Source: Falsiroseomonas sp038250135
GTDB taxonomy: Bacteria > Pseudomonadota > Alphaproteobacteria > Acetobacterales > Acetobacteraceae
Direction of reading: 5' to 3'
Assembly: GCA_038250135.1 (NCBI GenBank)
Contig: JBBSCP010000267.1
Span: 1-6,605, forward strand
DNA: 6,605 nucleotides
This document shows positions 1 to 6,480 of this stretch, piece by piece; positions within the stretch are counted from its first letter, which is position 1; the number at the start of each line of letters is the position of its first letter. The translations under genes and the position numbers were made by a program. Under the pieces are notes generated by a model. The model made no database searches. It saw only the letters and a program-made list of their open reading frames with translations, and was not told the origin of the DNA.

Positions 1-5
1 TCAGC

Positions 6-10
6 AGGAG
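6..10 (+). promoter_or_regulatory. Ribosome binding site of the solute-binding protein gene
   Basis: AGGAG lies seven bases before the ATG at 18 and decides between that start and the in-frame ATG at 24. No promoter can be judged because the window begins only 17 bases upstream of the gene. Confidence 0.6.
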
Positions 11-17
11 CCTGACC

Positions 18-1616
18 ATGAAGATGACTCGACGCGCTGCCATGGCCGGCAGCGCCGCCTCCGTCGCCGCCATCTCCGCCCCGCGGCTGGCCAATTCGCA
101 GACGGCGGCACAGACTCTGATCTGGGCCGACGATTCCAATAGCGACGTGACCTACGATCCGCGCGTGACGCAGTCCCGCCACGAGGAGCAGGTCATCGTC
201 CAGGTCTTCGACCAGCTCATCATGTCGGATGAGCGCGGAAGCCTGTCGCCCGGCCTGGCGACCGCCTGGCAGCTCGCGCCAGACGCACGCTCGCTGCACC
301 TGCGGCTGCGCGAGGGCGTGCGCTTCCACGACGGCACGCCCTTCGACGCGGAGGCGGTGAAGTTCACCCTCGACAGCATCGTGGACCCGCGCACCGGCAG
401 CCAGGGCGCGGTGGACATGATCGGCCCCTATGAGCGCACCGAGGTCCTCGGTCGCCACGAGGTCCGCATCCACTACCGCGTGCCCAATGCCGGCGCGGTC
501 GATGCGCTGGCGGAGAACGAGCTTTCCATCGTCAGCCCCTCCGCCGTGGAGCGGCTCGGCAACACCGGCTTCGCGCAGGCGCCGGTAGGCACCGGCCCCT
601 TCCGCTTCGTCTCCTGGGAGCGCGGGCGGCAGGTGATCCTTGAGCGCAACCCGGACTACGCCTGGGCGCCAGACTGGTCCTCGGTGCGCGGGCCCTCCAA
701 CATCGCGCGCATCGTCCACCGCTTCATTCCGAACAATTCCACCCGCGTCGCCTCGCTCGAGGCCGGCGAGGTGCACATGGCGGACATCGTGCCCGCGCTC
801 GACACGCGCCGCCTCAATGACAGCGGGCGGTTCCGGGCGATGATCGGCGTCGCCGCCGGACTCTCCTTCGGCGCCCCGCTCAACACCTCGCGCCCGCCCT
901 TCGACGACATCCGCGTGCGCCAGGCCTTCATGCACGCCGTCGACCGGCGGCGCTTGGCGCAGAACCTCTATTTCGGCCTGGTGCAGCCCGCCTTCGGCCC
1001 GCTCGCCTCGAGCACGCCAACCTACTGGAGCGGCGTCGAGCAGTATTTCCCCTTCGATCGCGAACGCGCCGTGCGCCTGCTGGAGGAGGCGGGCTGGCGT
1101 ATGGGCCCGAACAACATCCGCGTGAAGGATGGCCGGCCGCTGCGCGCCTTCTTCCCGGTTCTGACGCTGCCCGAGGTCGCGGTCGCGATGCAGGCCGAGG
1201 CGCGGCGCGTCGGCTTCGATATCGTGGTGGAGAACGTGCTGAAGCAACGCCAGGACGAGCTGTTGATGAACAATCAGTACGAGATGGCGGTGGTACGCTG
1301 GGTCGCCAACGATCCGGGCGTGCTGCGCATCCCCTTCCACTCCTCTAACATTCCGGAGCCGGGCAAGTTCAAGTTCAACTGGGCCCGCGTGAACGACCCG
1401 GCCCTCGATACCCTGATTGAAAACGCTGCGCAGGCGCCCACCCAGGAACAGCGCGCTGCGCTCTACCGCGACCTGCAGAAGGACATCATGGACCGCGCTA
1501 TCTTCTTCCCGATCCACGATCAGGTGCAGACGGCGGTGCATGCCACGCGCCTCTCCGGCCTGCGCTTCTCGCGCGGCAACTGGCAGATCCGCTTCCAGGA
1601 GGCGCGACTGGCCTGA
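18..1616 (+). CDS. ABC transporter family 5 solute-binding protein, Tat-exported
   Basis: Periplasmic binding component of a peptide/nickel/opine-type ABC importer (SBP_bac_5 family); it would capture the substrate and deliver it to the two permeases encoded next. The 532-residue length is normal for the family. The N-terminus carries T4-R5-R6-A7-A8-M9 followed by an Ala-rich hydrophobic stretch to about residue 25, a twin-arginine-like leader with probable cleavage near residues 25-29; there is no lipobox Cys. Family signatures seen: RFHDGTPFDAEAVKF (102 onward), GTGPF (191-195) and the segment around N289 to D309 with FDDIRVRQAF. The ATG at 18 is chosen because an AGGAG lies at 6-10, seven bases upstream; the ATG at 24 would be spaced too far. 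Family membership is firm; the ligand is not predictable, since dipeptides, oligopeptides, glutathione, opines and other amides are all known for this family. Confidence 0.95.
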   Translation: MKMTRRAAMAGSAASVAAISAPRLANSQTAAQTLIWADDSNSDVTYDPRVTQSRHEEQVIVQVFDQLIMSDERGSLSPGLATAWQLAPDARSLHLRLREGVRFHDGTPFDAEAVKFTLDSIVDPRTGSQGAVDMIGPYERTEVLGRHEVRIHYRVPNAGAVDALAENELSIVSPSAVERLGNTGFAQAPVGTGPFRFVSWERGRQVILERNPDYAWAPDWSSVRGPSNIARIVHRFIPNNSTRVASLEAGEVHMADIVPALDTRRLNDSGRFRAMIGVAAGLSFGAPLNTSRPPFDDIRVRQAFMHAVDRRRLAQNLYFGLVQPAFGPLASSTPTYWSGVEQYFPFDRERAVRLLEEAGWRMGPNNIRVKDGRPLRAFFPVLTLPEVAVAMQAEARRVGFDIVVENVLKQRQDELLMNNQYEMAVVRWVANDPGVLRIPFHSSNIPEPGKFKFNWARVNDPALDTLIENAAQAPTQEQRAALYRDLQKDIMDRAIFFPIHDQVQTAVHATRLSGLRFSRGNWQIRFQEARLA

Positions 1617-1621
1617 GGCCC

Positions 1622-1651
1622 GCGGAGGGGCCGGCCCACCGGTCCCTCCGC
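1622..1651 (+). promoter_or_regulatory. Intercistronic hairpin between binding protein and permease genes
   Basis: Bases 1622-1634 pair with 1639-1651 to give a 13-bp stem (12 Watson-Crick pairs plus one G-U) closed by the four-base loop CCCA. It starts six bases after the stop of the solute-binding protein gene and ends 16 bases before the permease ATG. No run of T follows, so it is not a classical intrinsic terminator. In many ABC importer operons a stem-loop at this position protects the 3' end of the binding-protein mRNA or causes partial termination, so that binding protein is made in excess over membrane subunits. That role is inferred here from position and structure. Confidence 0.65.
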
Positions 1652-1667
1652 CGCGGCACTAGACACC

Positions 1668-2591
1668 ATGGGATTTTTCCTCCGCCGCATCCTGAGCGTG
1701 TTCCCGGTGATCGCCTTCACCTGGACACTCGTCTTCGCCGTGATGCAGATGATCCCCGGCGATCCGGTGAACCTGATGCTCGCCGGCGTTCCCGCATCCG
1801 AGGAGGTGCGGCAGCGCGAGCGCGAGCGCCTCGGCCTCGACCGGCCGGTGGTGGAACGCTACGTCACCTTCCTCGCCCGGGCCGCGCAGGGCGACCTCGG
1901 CGACAGCTTCCGCTCCCGCCGCCCTGTCACCGAGATGATCGTCGAGCAGATGTGGCCGACCATCGAGCTCGCCCTCGGCGGGCTGGTGGTTGGGCTGACG
2001 GTCGGCATCGTGCTCGGCGTGCTGGCGGGTATACGACCGAACAGTTGGGTGGACAGCCTCTGCATGATGTTGGCGCTCACCGGCGTGTCGCTGCCCAGCT
2101 TCTGGATCGGCATGATGCTGATCTATATCTTCGGCGCGTTGCTGATGTGGGTGCCGATCACCGGCAGCGGGTTCGACGCGCTGATCCTGCCCTCCATAAC
2201 CGTCGGCCTGTTCATTGCCGGCGGCTTCGCGCGCCTGGTGCGTTCCTCGATCATCGAGGTGATGGGCCAGGACTACATCCGCACCGCGCGCGCCAAGGGC
2301 CTGCCGCCGGCGAAGATCGTGCTGAAGCATGCGCTGCGCAACGCGATGATCCCGCCCGTCACCCTGCTCGGCATCCAGTTCGCGCTGCTGATCGGCGGCG
2401 CGGTCGTCACCGAGAACGTCTTCGCCCGCCCCGGCCTCGGCACCATGCTGGTCGATGCTGTGCTGACCAAGGACATGCCGCTGGTGCAGGCGCTGGTGGT
2501 CTACAAGACCGCCGCCTACGTGATCATCAATGTCTGCATCGATCTGATCTACGGCGCGATCGACCCGCGTGTGCGGATGGAGCGCGCGTGA
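1668..2591 (+). CDS. ABC transporter permease, DppB/OppB type
   Basis: Inner-membrane channel subunit of the peptide-type importer; expected to heterodimerise with the next gene's product. The protein has 307 residues, typical for the DppB family. A first membrane segment (about 8-30) runs into the family motif PGDPV at 30-34. The periplasmic block with LGLDRPVVERY and GDLGDSF follows, then about five more hydrophobic segments. The cytoplasmic EAA-type loop that contacts the ATPase is degenerate at its start, R205-T206-A207 with the conserved G211, followed by KIVLKHALRNAMIPP. No good Shine-Dalgarno lies before the ATG at 1668, which follows the hairpin ending at 1651, but the N-terminus MGFFLRRIL is normal for the family. 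Its stop TGA shares a base with the next start (TGATG). Substrate unknown. Confidence 0.93.
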   Translation: MGFFLRRILSVFPVIAFTWTLVFAVMQMIPGDPVNLMLAGVPASEEVRQRERERLGLDRPVVERYVTFLARAAQGDLGDSFRSRRPVTEMIVEQMWPTIELALGGLVVGLTVGIVLGVLAGIRPNSWVDSLCMMLALTGVSLPSFWIGMMLIYIFGALLMWVPITGSGFDALILPSITVGLFIAGGFARLVRSSIIEVMGQDYIRTARAKGLPPAKIVLKHALRNAMIPPVTLLGIQFALLIGGAVVTENVFARPGLGTMLVDAVLTKDMPLVQALVVYKTAAYVIINVCIDLIYGAIDPRVRMERA

Positions 2592-3478
2592 TGTCCGGTG
2601 CTAACGCCCTGCCCACCCGGCGTCCCGCGCCGCGCTCGCCGGCCGCGCGCTTTCTGCGCCGGCTGTTCCTGCATCCCGGCGCGCTCGCGGGGACCATCGT
2701 CTTCTCCGCCCTCGTCATCGCCGCCATCGTCGCGCCGTTCGTCGCGCCCTATGACTGGAACGAGACGGATGTCGGCATGCGGCTTTCCGCGCCAAGCGCA
2801 GATCATTTCTTCGGCACGGATCTCCACGGTCGCGACCTGTTCTCCCGCATCATCGCGGGCGGGCGCTATTCCATCGCGCTCGGCATCGCGACGGTGGTGC
2901 TTTCCGTGGTGGTCGGAGGCCTCATCGGCATCGCGCTGGCCTTCGCCGGTGGCAAGGTGGATGCCTGGGGCTGCCGGGCGCTGGACGTGCTGCTGGGCTT
3001 CCCGGCCATCGTGCTGGCGATCATGATCGTCTCCGTGCTCGGCGTCGGTCTCGTGAACGTAGTCATCGCGGTTGCCATCGCGGGCGTGCCGCGCTTCGCG
3101 CGCGTGGTGCGCGGTGCGGCGCTGGTGGTGCGAGAGCAGCTGTATGTCGAGGCTGCGCGGGCGCTGGGCGCCTCCGACCTGCGCATCATGCTGCGACACC
3201 TGCTGCCGAACGTGATGCCGACCGTCGTTGTACTCGCCACGCTCGACCTCGGCAACGCGATCCTCTCCACCGCCACGCTGTCCTTCCTCGGCCTCGGCGC
3301 GCAGCCGCCGACGCCGGAATGGGGCGCGATGCTGTCGGGCGGGCGCGAATACATGCGCTATGCGCCCTGGATGATGATCTTCCCTGGGCTCGCATTGTTT
3401 CTCGTGGTGATGTCCGTGAACCTGATCGGCGACCGGCTGAGCCAGGTGCTGGACCCGAAGGCGAAGGACCGGACATGA
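2591..3478 (+). CDS. ABC transporter permease, DppC/OppC type
   Basis: Second membrane subunit of the same importer, 295 residues. The ATG at 2591 overlaps the TGA of the previous permease by one base and has GGAG at 2579-2582, eight bases upstream. A longer in-frame reading upstream overlaps the first permease and is not real. A basic N-terminal tail precedes the first membrane helix (about 30-52). The DppC signature is clear: H72-F-F-G-T-D77, G80-R-D, SRIIAGGRYS. The EAA loop has the canonical spacing E187-A-A then G193, followed by a typical LRHLLPNVMP. The C-terminal block PPTPEWGAMLSGGREYM and NLIGDRL is family-typical. The end overlaps the aminotransferase start by four bases (ATGA), so translation of transporter and enzyme genes is probably coupled. 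No ATPase gene follows, unlike the usual B-C-D-F order. Confidence 0.94.
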   Translation: MSGANALPTRRPAPRSPAARFLRRLFLHPGALAGTIVFSALVIAAIVAPFVAPYDWNETDVGMRLSAPSADHFFGTDLHGRDLFSRIIAGGRYSIALGIATVVLSVVVGGLIGIALAFAGGKVDAWGCRALDVLLGFPAIVLAIMIVSVLGVGLVNVVIAVAIAGVPRFARVVRGAALVVREQLYVEAARALGASDLRIMLRHLLPNVMPTVVVLATLDLGNAILSTATLSFLGLGAQPPTPEWGAMLSGGREYMRYAPWMMIFPGLALFLVVMSVNLIGDRLSQVLDPKAKDRT

Positions 3479-4704
3479 GCGAAACCCAGGACGTGACGGA
3501 CCCCGACGGCGCCGCGCCGCCGCGCTTAGCCAGGCGCGTGCGCATCCGCCACTCCTCCGTGCGCACGCGCATGCTCGACATCGCGGCGGGGCTTACGGAC
3601 GTGATCGCGCTCGGCCGCGGCGACCCCGACCTCGACACGCCGCCGCACATCGTGGAGGCCGGGCAGAAGGCGCTCGGCGCCGGCGCGACACACTACACCC
3701 ACCCGCTCGGCCTGCCGCCGCTGCGCGAGGCGATCGCCGCCTCGATCAAGGCCAATGGCGGCGCAGAATACGGCGCGGACGAGGTCGTCGTCACCGCCGG
3801 TGCGCAGGAGGCGATCTTCGTCGCCATGCTCGCATTGGTGGATCCGGGCGACGAGGTAATCCTCCCCTCCCCCGGCTACAACGTCTACCATCAGGCGGTC
3901 GAACTCGCCGAGGGCAAGCTCGTTTCCGTCCCCACCTACCAGGATCAGGGCTTCGTGCTGAGCGCGGATGCGGTGGAGAAGATGATCACGCCGCGCAGCC
4001 GCATCCTTTGCCTGATCAACCCCTCCAACCCGACCGGCATGGTCATTCCGCCGAGCGAGATCGAGCGCCTCGCGGTACTCGCCATCAAGCACGACCTGAT
4101 CGTGATCTCGGACGAGATCTATGGCCGCCTCACCTACGACAATGCCCGCGTGCAGCCCATTGCGGCACTGCCGGGGATGAAGGCGCGCACCATCACCATC
4201 GACGGCTTCTCGAAGGCCTATGCGATGACGGGCTGGCGCGTCGGCTACTTCGCCGCGCCGCGTGTCCTGGTGCCGGCGATGGCGGAGATCCATCACGGCC
4301 TGTCGATCTGCGCGCCCGCCGTCTCGCAGCACGCCGCACTCGCGGCCCTCACCGGCCCGCAGGATTGCGTCGAGGAGATGCGCCGCGAATACGACCGCCG
4401 CCGCCAGTTGATGATGGCCGCGCTCGACCGCATGGGCCTCGGCTACGCGCGCCCGAACGGCGCCTTCTATATCTACGCCAACGTCTCCTCCACTGGCCTG
4501 ACCGCCTCCGATTTCTGCGTGCGGTTGCTGCAGGAGGGGCGCGTGATGATGTTCCCCGGTTCGCTCTTCGGCGACCACCGGGACGACCATGTGCGTCTTT
4601 CTCTGCTCCAGCCGCTGCCGCGCGTCGAGGAAGCCGCGCGGCGCATGGAGGCGGTGGTGGCGCGCATGCGCGACGATTTTGCGAAGCGGCGCCAGGGCGC
4701 CTGA
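3475..4704 (+). CDS. PLP-dependent aminotransferase, class I/II (fold type I)
   Basis: Transfers an amino group between an amino acid and a 2-oxo acid in the cytoplasm using pyridoxal phosphate. With the ATG at 3475 (AAGGA at 3464-3468, six bases before) it has 409 residues, as usual for this class; an upstream in-frame extension lies inside the permease gene. Landmarks: substrate-side loop G49-D50-P51-D52; TAGAQEA (107-113), the PLP phosphate region; ring-stacking Y135 in PSPGYNVY; NPSNPTG (182-188) with cofactor-binding N185; SDEIYG (212-217) with D213 that pairs with the pyridine nitrogen; K247 in DGFSKAYAMTGWR, the Schiff-base lysine, with R255; and R374 in HVRLS, the usual substrate carboxylate-binding arginine. 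All catalytic residues are present. It resembles the aspartate/aromatic AspC-like subgroup, but that subgroup covers many substrates and I do not assign one. Its place directly after permeases suggests use of the imported compound. Confidence 0.93.
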   Translation: MSETQDVTDPDGAAPPRLARRVRIRHSSVRTRMLDIAAGLTDVIALGRGDPDLDTPPHIVEAGQKALGAGATHYTHPLGLPPLREAIAASIKANGGAEYGADEVVVTAGAQEAIFVAMLALVDPGDEVILPSPGYNVYHQAVELAEGKLVSVPTYQDQGFVLSADAVEKMITPRSRILCLINPSNPTGMVIPPSEIERLAVLAIKHDLIVISDEIYGRLTYDNARVQPIAALPGMKARTITIDGFSKAYAMTGWRVGYFAAPRVLVPAMAEIHHGLSICAPAVSQHAALAALTGPQDCVEEMRREYDRRRQLMMAALDRMGLGYARPNGAFYIYANVSSTGLTASDFCVRLLQEGRVMMFPGSLFGDHRDDHVRLSLLQPLPRVEEAARRMEAVVARMRDDFAKRRQGA

Positions 4705-4709
4705 GGAGA
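4704..4709 (+). promoter_or_regulatory. Ribosome binding site of the VOC gene, overlapping the upstream stop
   Basis: AGGAGA begins on the last base of the aminotransferase stop codon and lies five bases before the ATG at 4715. It fixes the start of the VOC gene at 4715 rather than the earlier in-frame ATG at 4589 inside the aminotransferase gene. Confidence 0.7.
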
Positions 4710-4714
4710 AAGCG

Positions 4715-5221
4715 ATGAGCACCGAGACCACCACGCGGCCGGATGCGGAGAACCCCCATGTGCTCGGCATCAAGCACATGGCGTTTGCCGTGCGCAACAC
4801 CGAGCAGGCGCTGCACAGCTACGCGCGCTTCCTGAACGTCGCGCCGGACACCACGATCCACGAGTACCAGAAGTCCCGCAACCGCGTGGCGCTCTTTGAC
4901 CTCGGCGGCATCGAATACCAGCTCTGCCAGTCGATGGACGACGGCGGCCGCTTCGACACCTGGATCAAGGCGCATGGCGGCGAGGGGCTGCACCACATCT
5001 GCTACGCCGTGGACAACATCGAGAATGCGCTCACGCACGCGCAGAAGCACGGTGCGGCGCTGCGCGGCTGCGCCGGCTGCGGCGGCGTGAAGGGCGCGCA
5101 TCCGCACCCCGAGGGCTATGTCGCCTTCCTCGACAACGACGCGGGCGGCATCGAGATCGAGTTCATGCAGGTCTACACGCCCGAGGAACTCGAGAAGTAC
5201 AAGCAGGTGAAGGGAATCTGA
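4715..5221 (+). CDS. VOC-family protein resembling methylmalonyl-CoA epimerase
   Basis: A 168-residue glyoxalase/vicinal-oxygen-chelate protein with two beta-alpha-beta-beta-beta modules. The metal ligands expected for methylmalonyl-CoA epimerase can be placed: H21 (GIKHMAFAV), Q69 (EYQLCQ), H94 (GEGLHHICYAV) and E149 (GGIEIEF). The block GGEGLHHICYAVDNIENAL is particularly epimerase-like. Unlike ordinary epimerases, it has a Cys/His-rich stretch between the last two strands: C119-A-G-C122 and H129-P-H131-P. It also has a C-terminal tail (PEELEKYKQVKG) and an N-terminal extension of about 14 residues. Real methylmalonyl-CoA epimerase genes usually accompany mutase or carboxylase genes; here the neighbours are transport and amino-acid enzymes, so a different epimerisation, lyase or dioxygenase substrate is likely. 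Fold assignment is secure; the reaction is not. Confidence 0.85.
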   Translation: MSTETTTRPDAENPHVLGIKHMAFAVRNTEQALHSYARFLNVAPDTTIHEYQKSRNRVALFDLGGIEYQLCQSMDDGGRFDTWIKAHGGEGLHHICYAVDNIENALTHAQKHGAALRGCAGCGGVKGAHPHPEGYVAFLDNDAGGIEIEFMQVYTPEELEKYKQVKGI

Positions 5222-5223
5222 CG

Positions 5224-6219
5224 ATGGCAGAAGCACATCGCGCGGTGACCGTCGGCACCGCGACCGCCGCACCTGGCGAAATCGCCTACGGCGTCATCGC
5301 CGTCACCACGCTGGCCGGCGGCACGCCTGTCGAGATCCCGGTTGCCGTCGTCAACGGCACGAAGCCCGGCAAGGTGCTGTGGGTGGACGGCGCGATCCAT
5401 GGCGACGAGCCGGAAGGCCCGCTCTGCTGCCAGCACCTGCTGCACGAGGTGGACCCCAGCCAGCTTTCCGGCACGCTGGTGCTGGTGCCGGTGATCAACC
5501 TGGCGGCGTTCCAGGCCGCCACCCGCGGCAACCCGCTCGATACCTTCAGCCACGACGCGAACCGCATCTATCCCGGCCGCCCGGACGGCTACCTCACGGA
5601 ACGCCTGACCTGGGCACATGCCGAGTGGCTGAAGAAGGTTGCCGACCTCGAAATCTCGATCCATTCGGGCGGCGCGCATTCCTACCTCGCGCCCTCGATG
5701 TTCGTGGATGAGCGGCCGGAATCGGTGGAACTCGGCACCGCGATGGGCCCGGGCTGGGGCTGCATCATGTCCTCGCCGAATCCCAAGGGAAACCCGATGG
5801 CGATGATGGCCGCGATCGGCAAGGTCGGCATCACCGTGGAGCATGGTGGGCGTTCCCATACTGGCCCGGCAAGCTTCGCGAAGGTCGGCCGCGTGCTCGC
5901 GGATGCAATCCTCAACGTGCTGCGCCACTACCGCATGCTGCCCGGCGAGGCACAGTACGACCCGAACCGCACCATGGGCAGCCAGGAAGCGCTGCTCGCC
6001 CCGGCCTCGGGCATCTACCTCCCGGATCCCGAAATCCAGTTCCTGACAATGATGAAGGCGGGCACGCGGATCGCGCGCATCGTGGACATCTTCGGCCGCG
6101 AGCTGGCGGAGCTGAAGGCGCCGGCCGATGGCATGATCTTCGGCCTGCGCGCGCTGCCCAACGTCACCACCGGCGACTGGTGCTGCTTCTTCAACAAGGT
6201 CACCGGCCGCCGCGAGTGA
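5224..6219 (+). CDS. Succinylglutamate desuccinylase/aspartoacylase-family zinc amidohydrolase
   Basis: A 331-residue cytoplasmic M14-like metalloenzyme of the AstE/AspA family, which removes an acyl group from an N-acyl amino acid or related amide. Zinc ligands are visible as H59-G-D-E62 (in DGAIHGDEPEG) and H147 (in EISIHSGG). The carboxylate-binding motif is D111-A-N113-R114-I-Y-P-G, a variant of the usual DLNRxFPG, and the likely catalytic base is E206 in GITVEHGG. The C-terminal part (about 245-331) is the beta-barrel domain typical of the family, with FGRELAELKAPADGMIFGL. The ATG at 5224 follows the VOC stop by two bases, with AAGGGA at 5210-5215 as the probable ribosome site. Related family members include N-acetyl-diaminobutyrate deacetylase (DoeB) of ectoine breakdown, but neither sequence motifs nor neighbours here point to ectoine specifically. 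No lipid or export signal is seen. Confidence 0.9.
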   Translation: MAEAHRAVTVGTATAAPGEIAYGVIAVTTLAGGTPVEIPVAVVNGTKPGKVLWVDGAIHGDEPEGPLCCQHLLHEVDPSQLSGTLVLVPVINLAAFQAATRGNPLDTFSHDANRIYPGRPDGYLTERLTWAHAEWLKKVADLEISIHSGGAHSYLAPSMFVDERPESVELGTAMGPGWGCIMSSPNPKGNPMAMMAAIGKVGITVEHGGRSHTGPASFAKVGRVLADAILNVLRHYRMLPGEAQYDPNRTMGSQEALLAPASGIYLPDPEIQFLTMMKAGTRIARIVDIFGRELAELKAPADGMIFGLRALPNVTTGDWCCFFNKVTGRRE

Positions 6220-6226
6220 GGTGCGA

Positions 6227-6252
6227 GGGTATCCGGCGCGCGCCGGATACCC
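6227..6252. terminator. Perfect 26-bp palindrome after the last gene, probable terminator stem
   Basis: The arm GGGTATCCGGCG at 6227-6238 is exactly complementary to CGCCGGATACCC at 6241-6252, around a central CG. As RNA it would fold into an 11-bp stem with a GCGC loop, starting eight bases after the stop at 6219. There is no T-run on either side, so if it ends transcription it is not a textbook rho-independent terminator, though stems lacking U tracts are common in GC-rich genomes. Because it is symmetric it could serve both strands. A protein-binding site or extragenic repeat is the alternative. Confidence 0.55.
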
Positions 6253-6342
6253 GATCCGGCGGATGTGCAGCCCGACCGAGATCATCTTCGGCGTTCTCGC
6301 ACCCGCCTTGTGCAGCATGGCCTGACGGAGTTGCTGCTTGTT
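6232..6342 (-). pseudogene. Possible C-terminal remnant of a polysaccharide deacetylase/allantoinase-like gene
   Basis: Read on the - strand, this stretch encodes QLRQAMLHKAGARTPKM followed by ISVGLHIRRIGYPARAG. From memory, that resembles the segment near the C-terminus of polysaccharide deacetylase family proteins (PuuE-like), which often reads PKMMSVGLHxRxIGRPGR. Neither a start codon nor the catalytic part of such a protein is recognisable to the right before the insertion sequence at about 6439, and the similarity ends in the palindrome. It would therefore be a decayed fragment of a gene that once faced the operon. The match rests on about 20 residues and could be chance; confidence is modest. 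Confidence 0.35.
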
Positions 6343-6438
6343 GTGCTGCGTCTGCTGTGGCTGGGCCGAAGCCCCGCGACGCCGAACCGAGCCGATGTGC
6401 AAGCACCGCCGCCGCACGCCAGCCCTTATGCCGGCACC
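6253..6438. other. Intergenic stretch between palindrome and insertion sequence
   Basis: About 185 bases with no intact gene on either strand. The left part contains the suspected deacetylase remnant on the - strand. Bases 6343-6438 show no motif, tRNA or repeat that I recognise. The mixed reading quality and the adjacent insertion sequence suggest degraded DNA at a region boundary. Confidence 0.5.
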
Positions 6439-6480
6439 TGGGATTGCCCCGGTTTGGTGGACACCCTGAAGCTTTTTCCA

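Larger units (their letters stand above)
18..6219 (+). other. Probable single operon: importer plus three amino-acid/acyl enzymes
   Basis: Six genes on one strand with junctions of +51, -1, -4, +10 and +2 bases and no internal promoter that I can recognise. The three enzyme genes are joined to the transporter by start-stop overlap or by a ribosome site that overlaps the preceding stop. This supports co-transcription and a shared substrate. A long palindrome eight bases after the last stop closes the unit. Whether the operon begins upstream of the window cannot be seen. Confidence 0.8.

Noticed and set aside
1..15. Possible tail of an upstream gene (Ser-Ala-Gly-Ala then TGA)
   Set aside because: Four codons and a stop two bases before the next gene fit a tightly packed operon, but are far too little to support a gene.
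1952..2590. In-frame extension upstream of the second permease
   Set aside because: It lies inside the first permease gene and encodes an Arg/His-rich non-membrane sequence. The start at 2591 has a ribosome site and the normal DppC N-terminus.
3526..4800. Long open frame on the - strand opposite the aminotransferase gene
   Set aside because: It is rich in His, Arg, Ala and Gly and shows no family motif. Such mirror frames are common in GC-rich coding DNA, and the + strand gene has all catalytic motifs.
4715..5221. Calling the VOC gene a true methylmalonyl-CoA epimerase (mce)
   Set aside because: The metal ligands fit, but the Cys/His insert and the lack of mutase or carboxylase genes nearby make the named function unsafe.
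6254..6264. Short interrupted palindrome ATCCG-G-CGGAT beside the large one
   Set aside because: Five-base arms are expected by chance in this GC-rich sequence and add nothing to the main palindrome.
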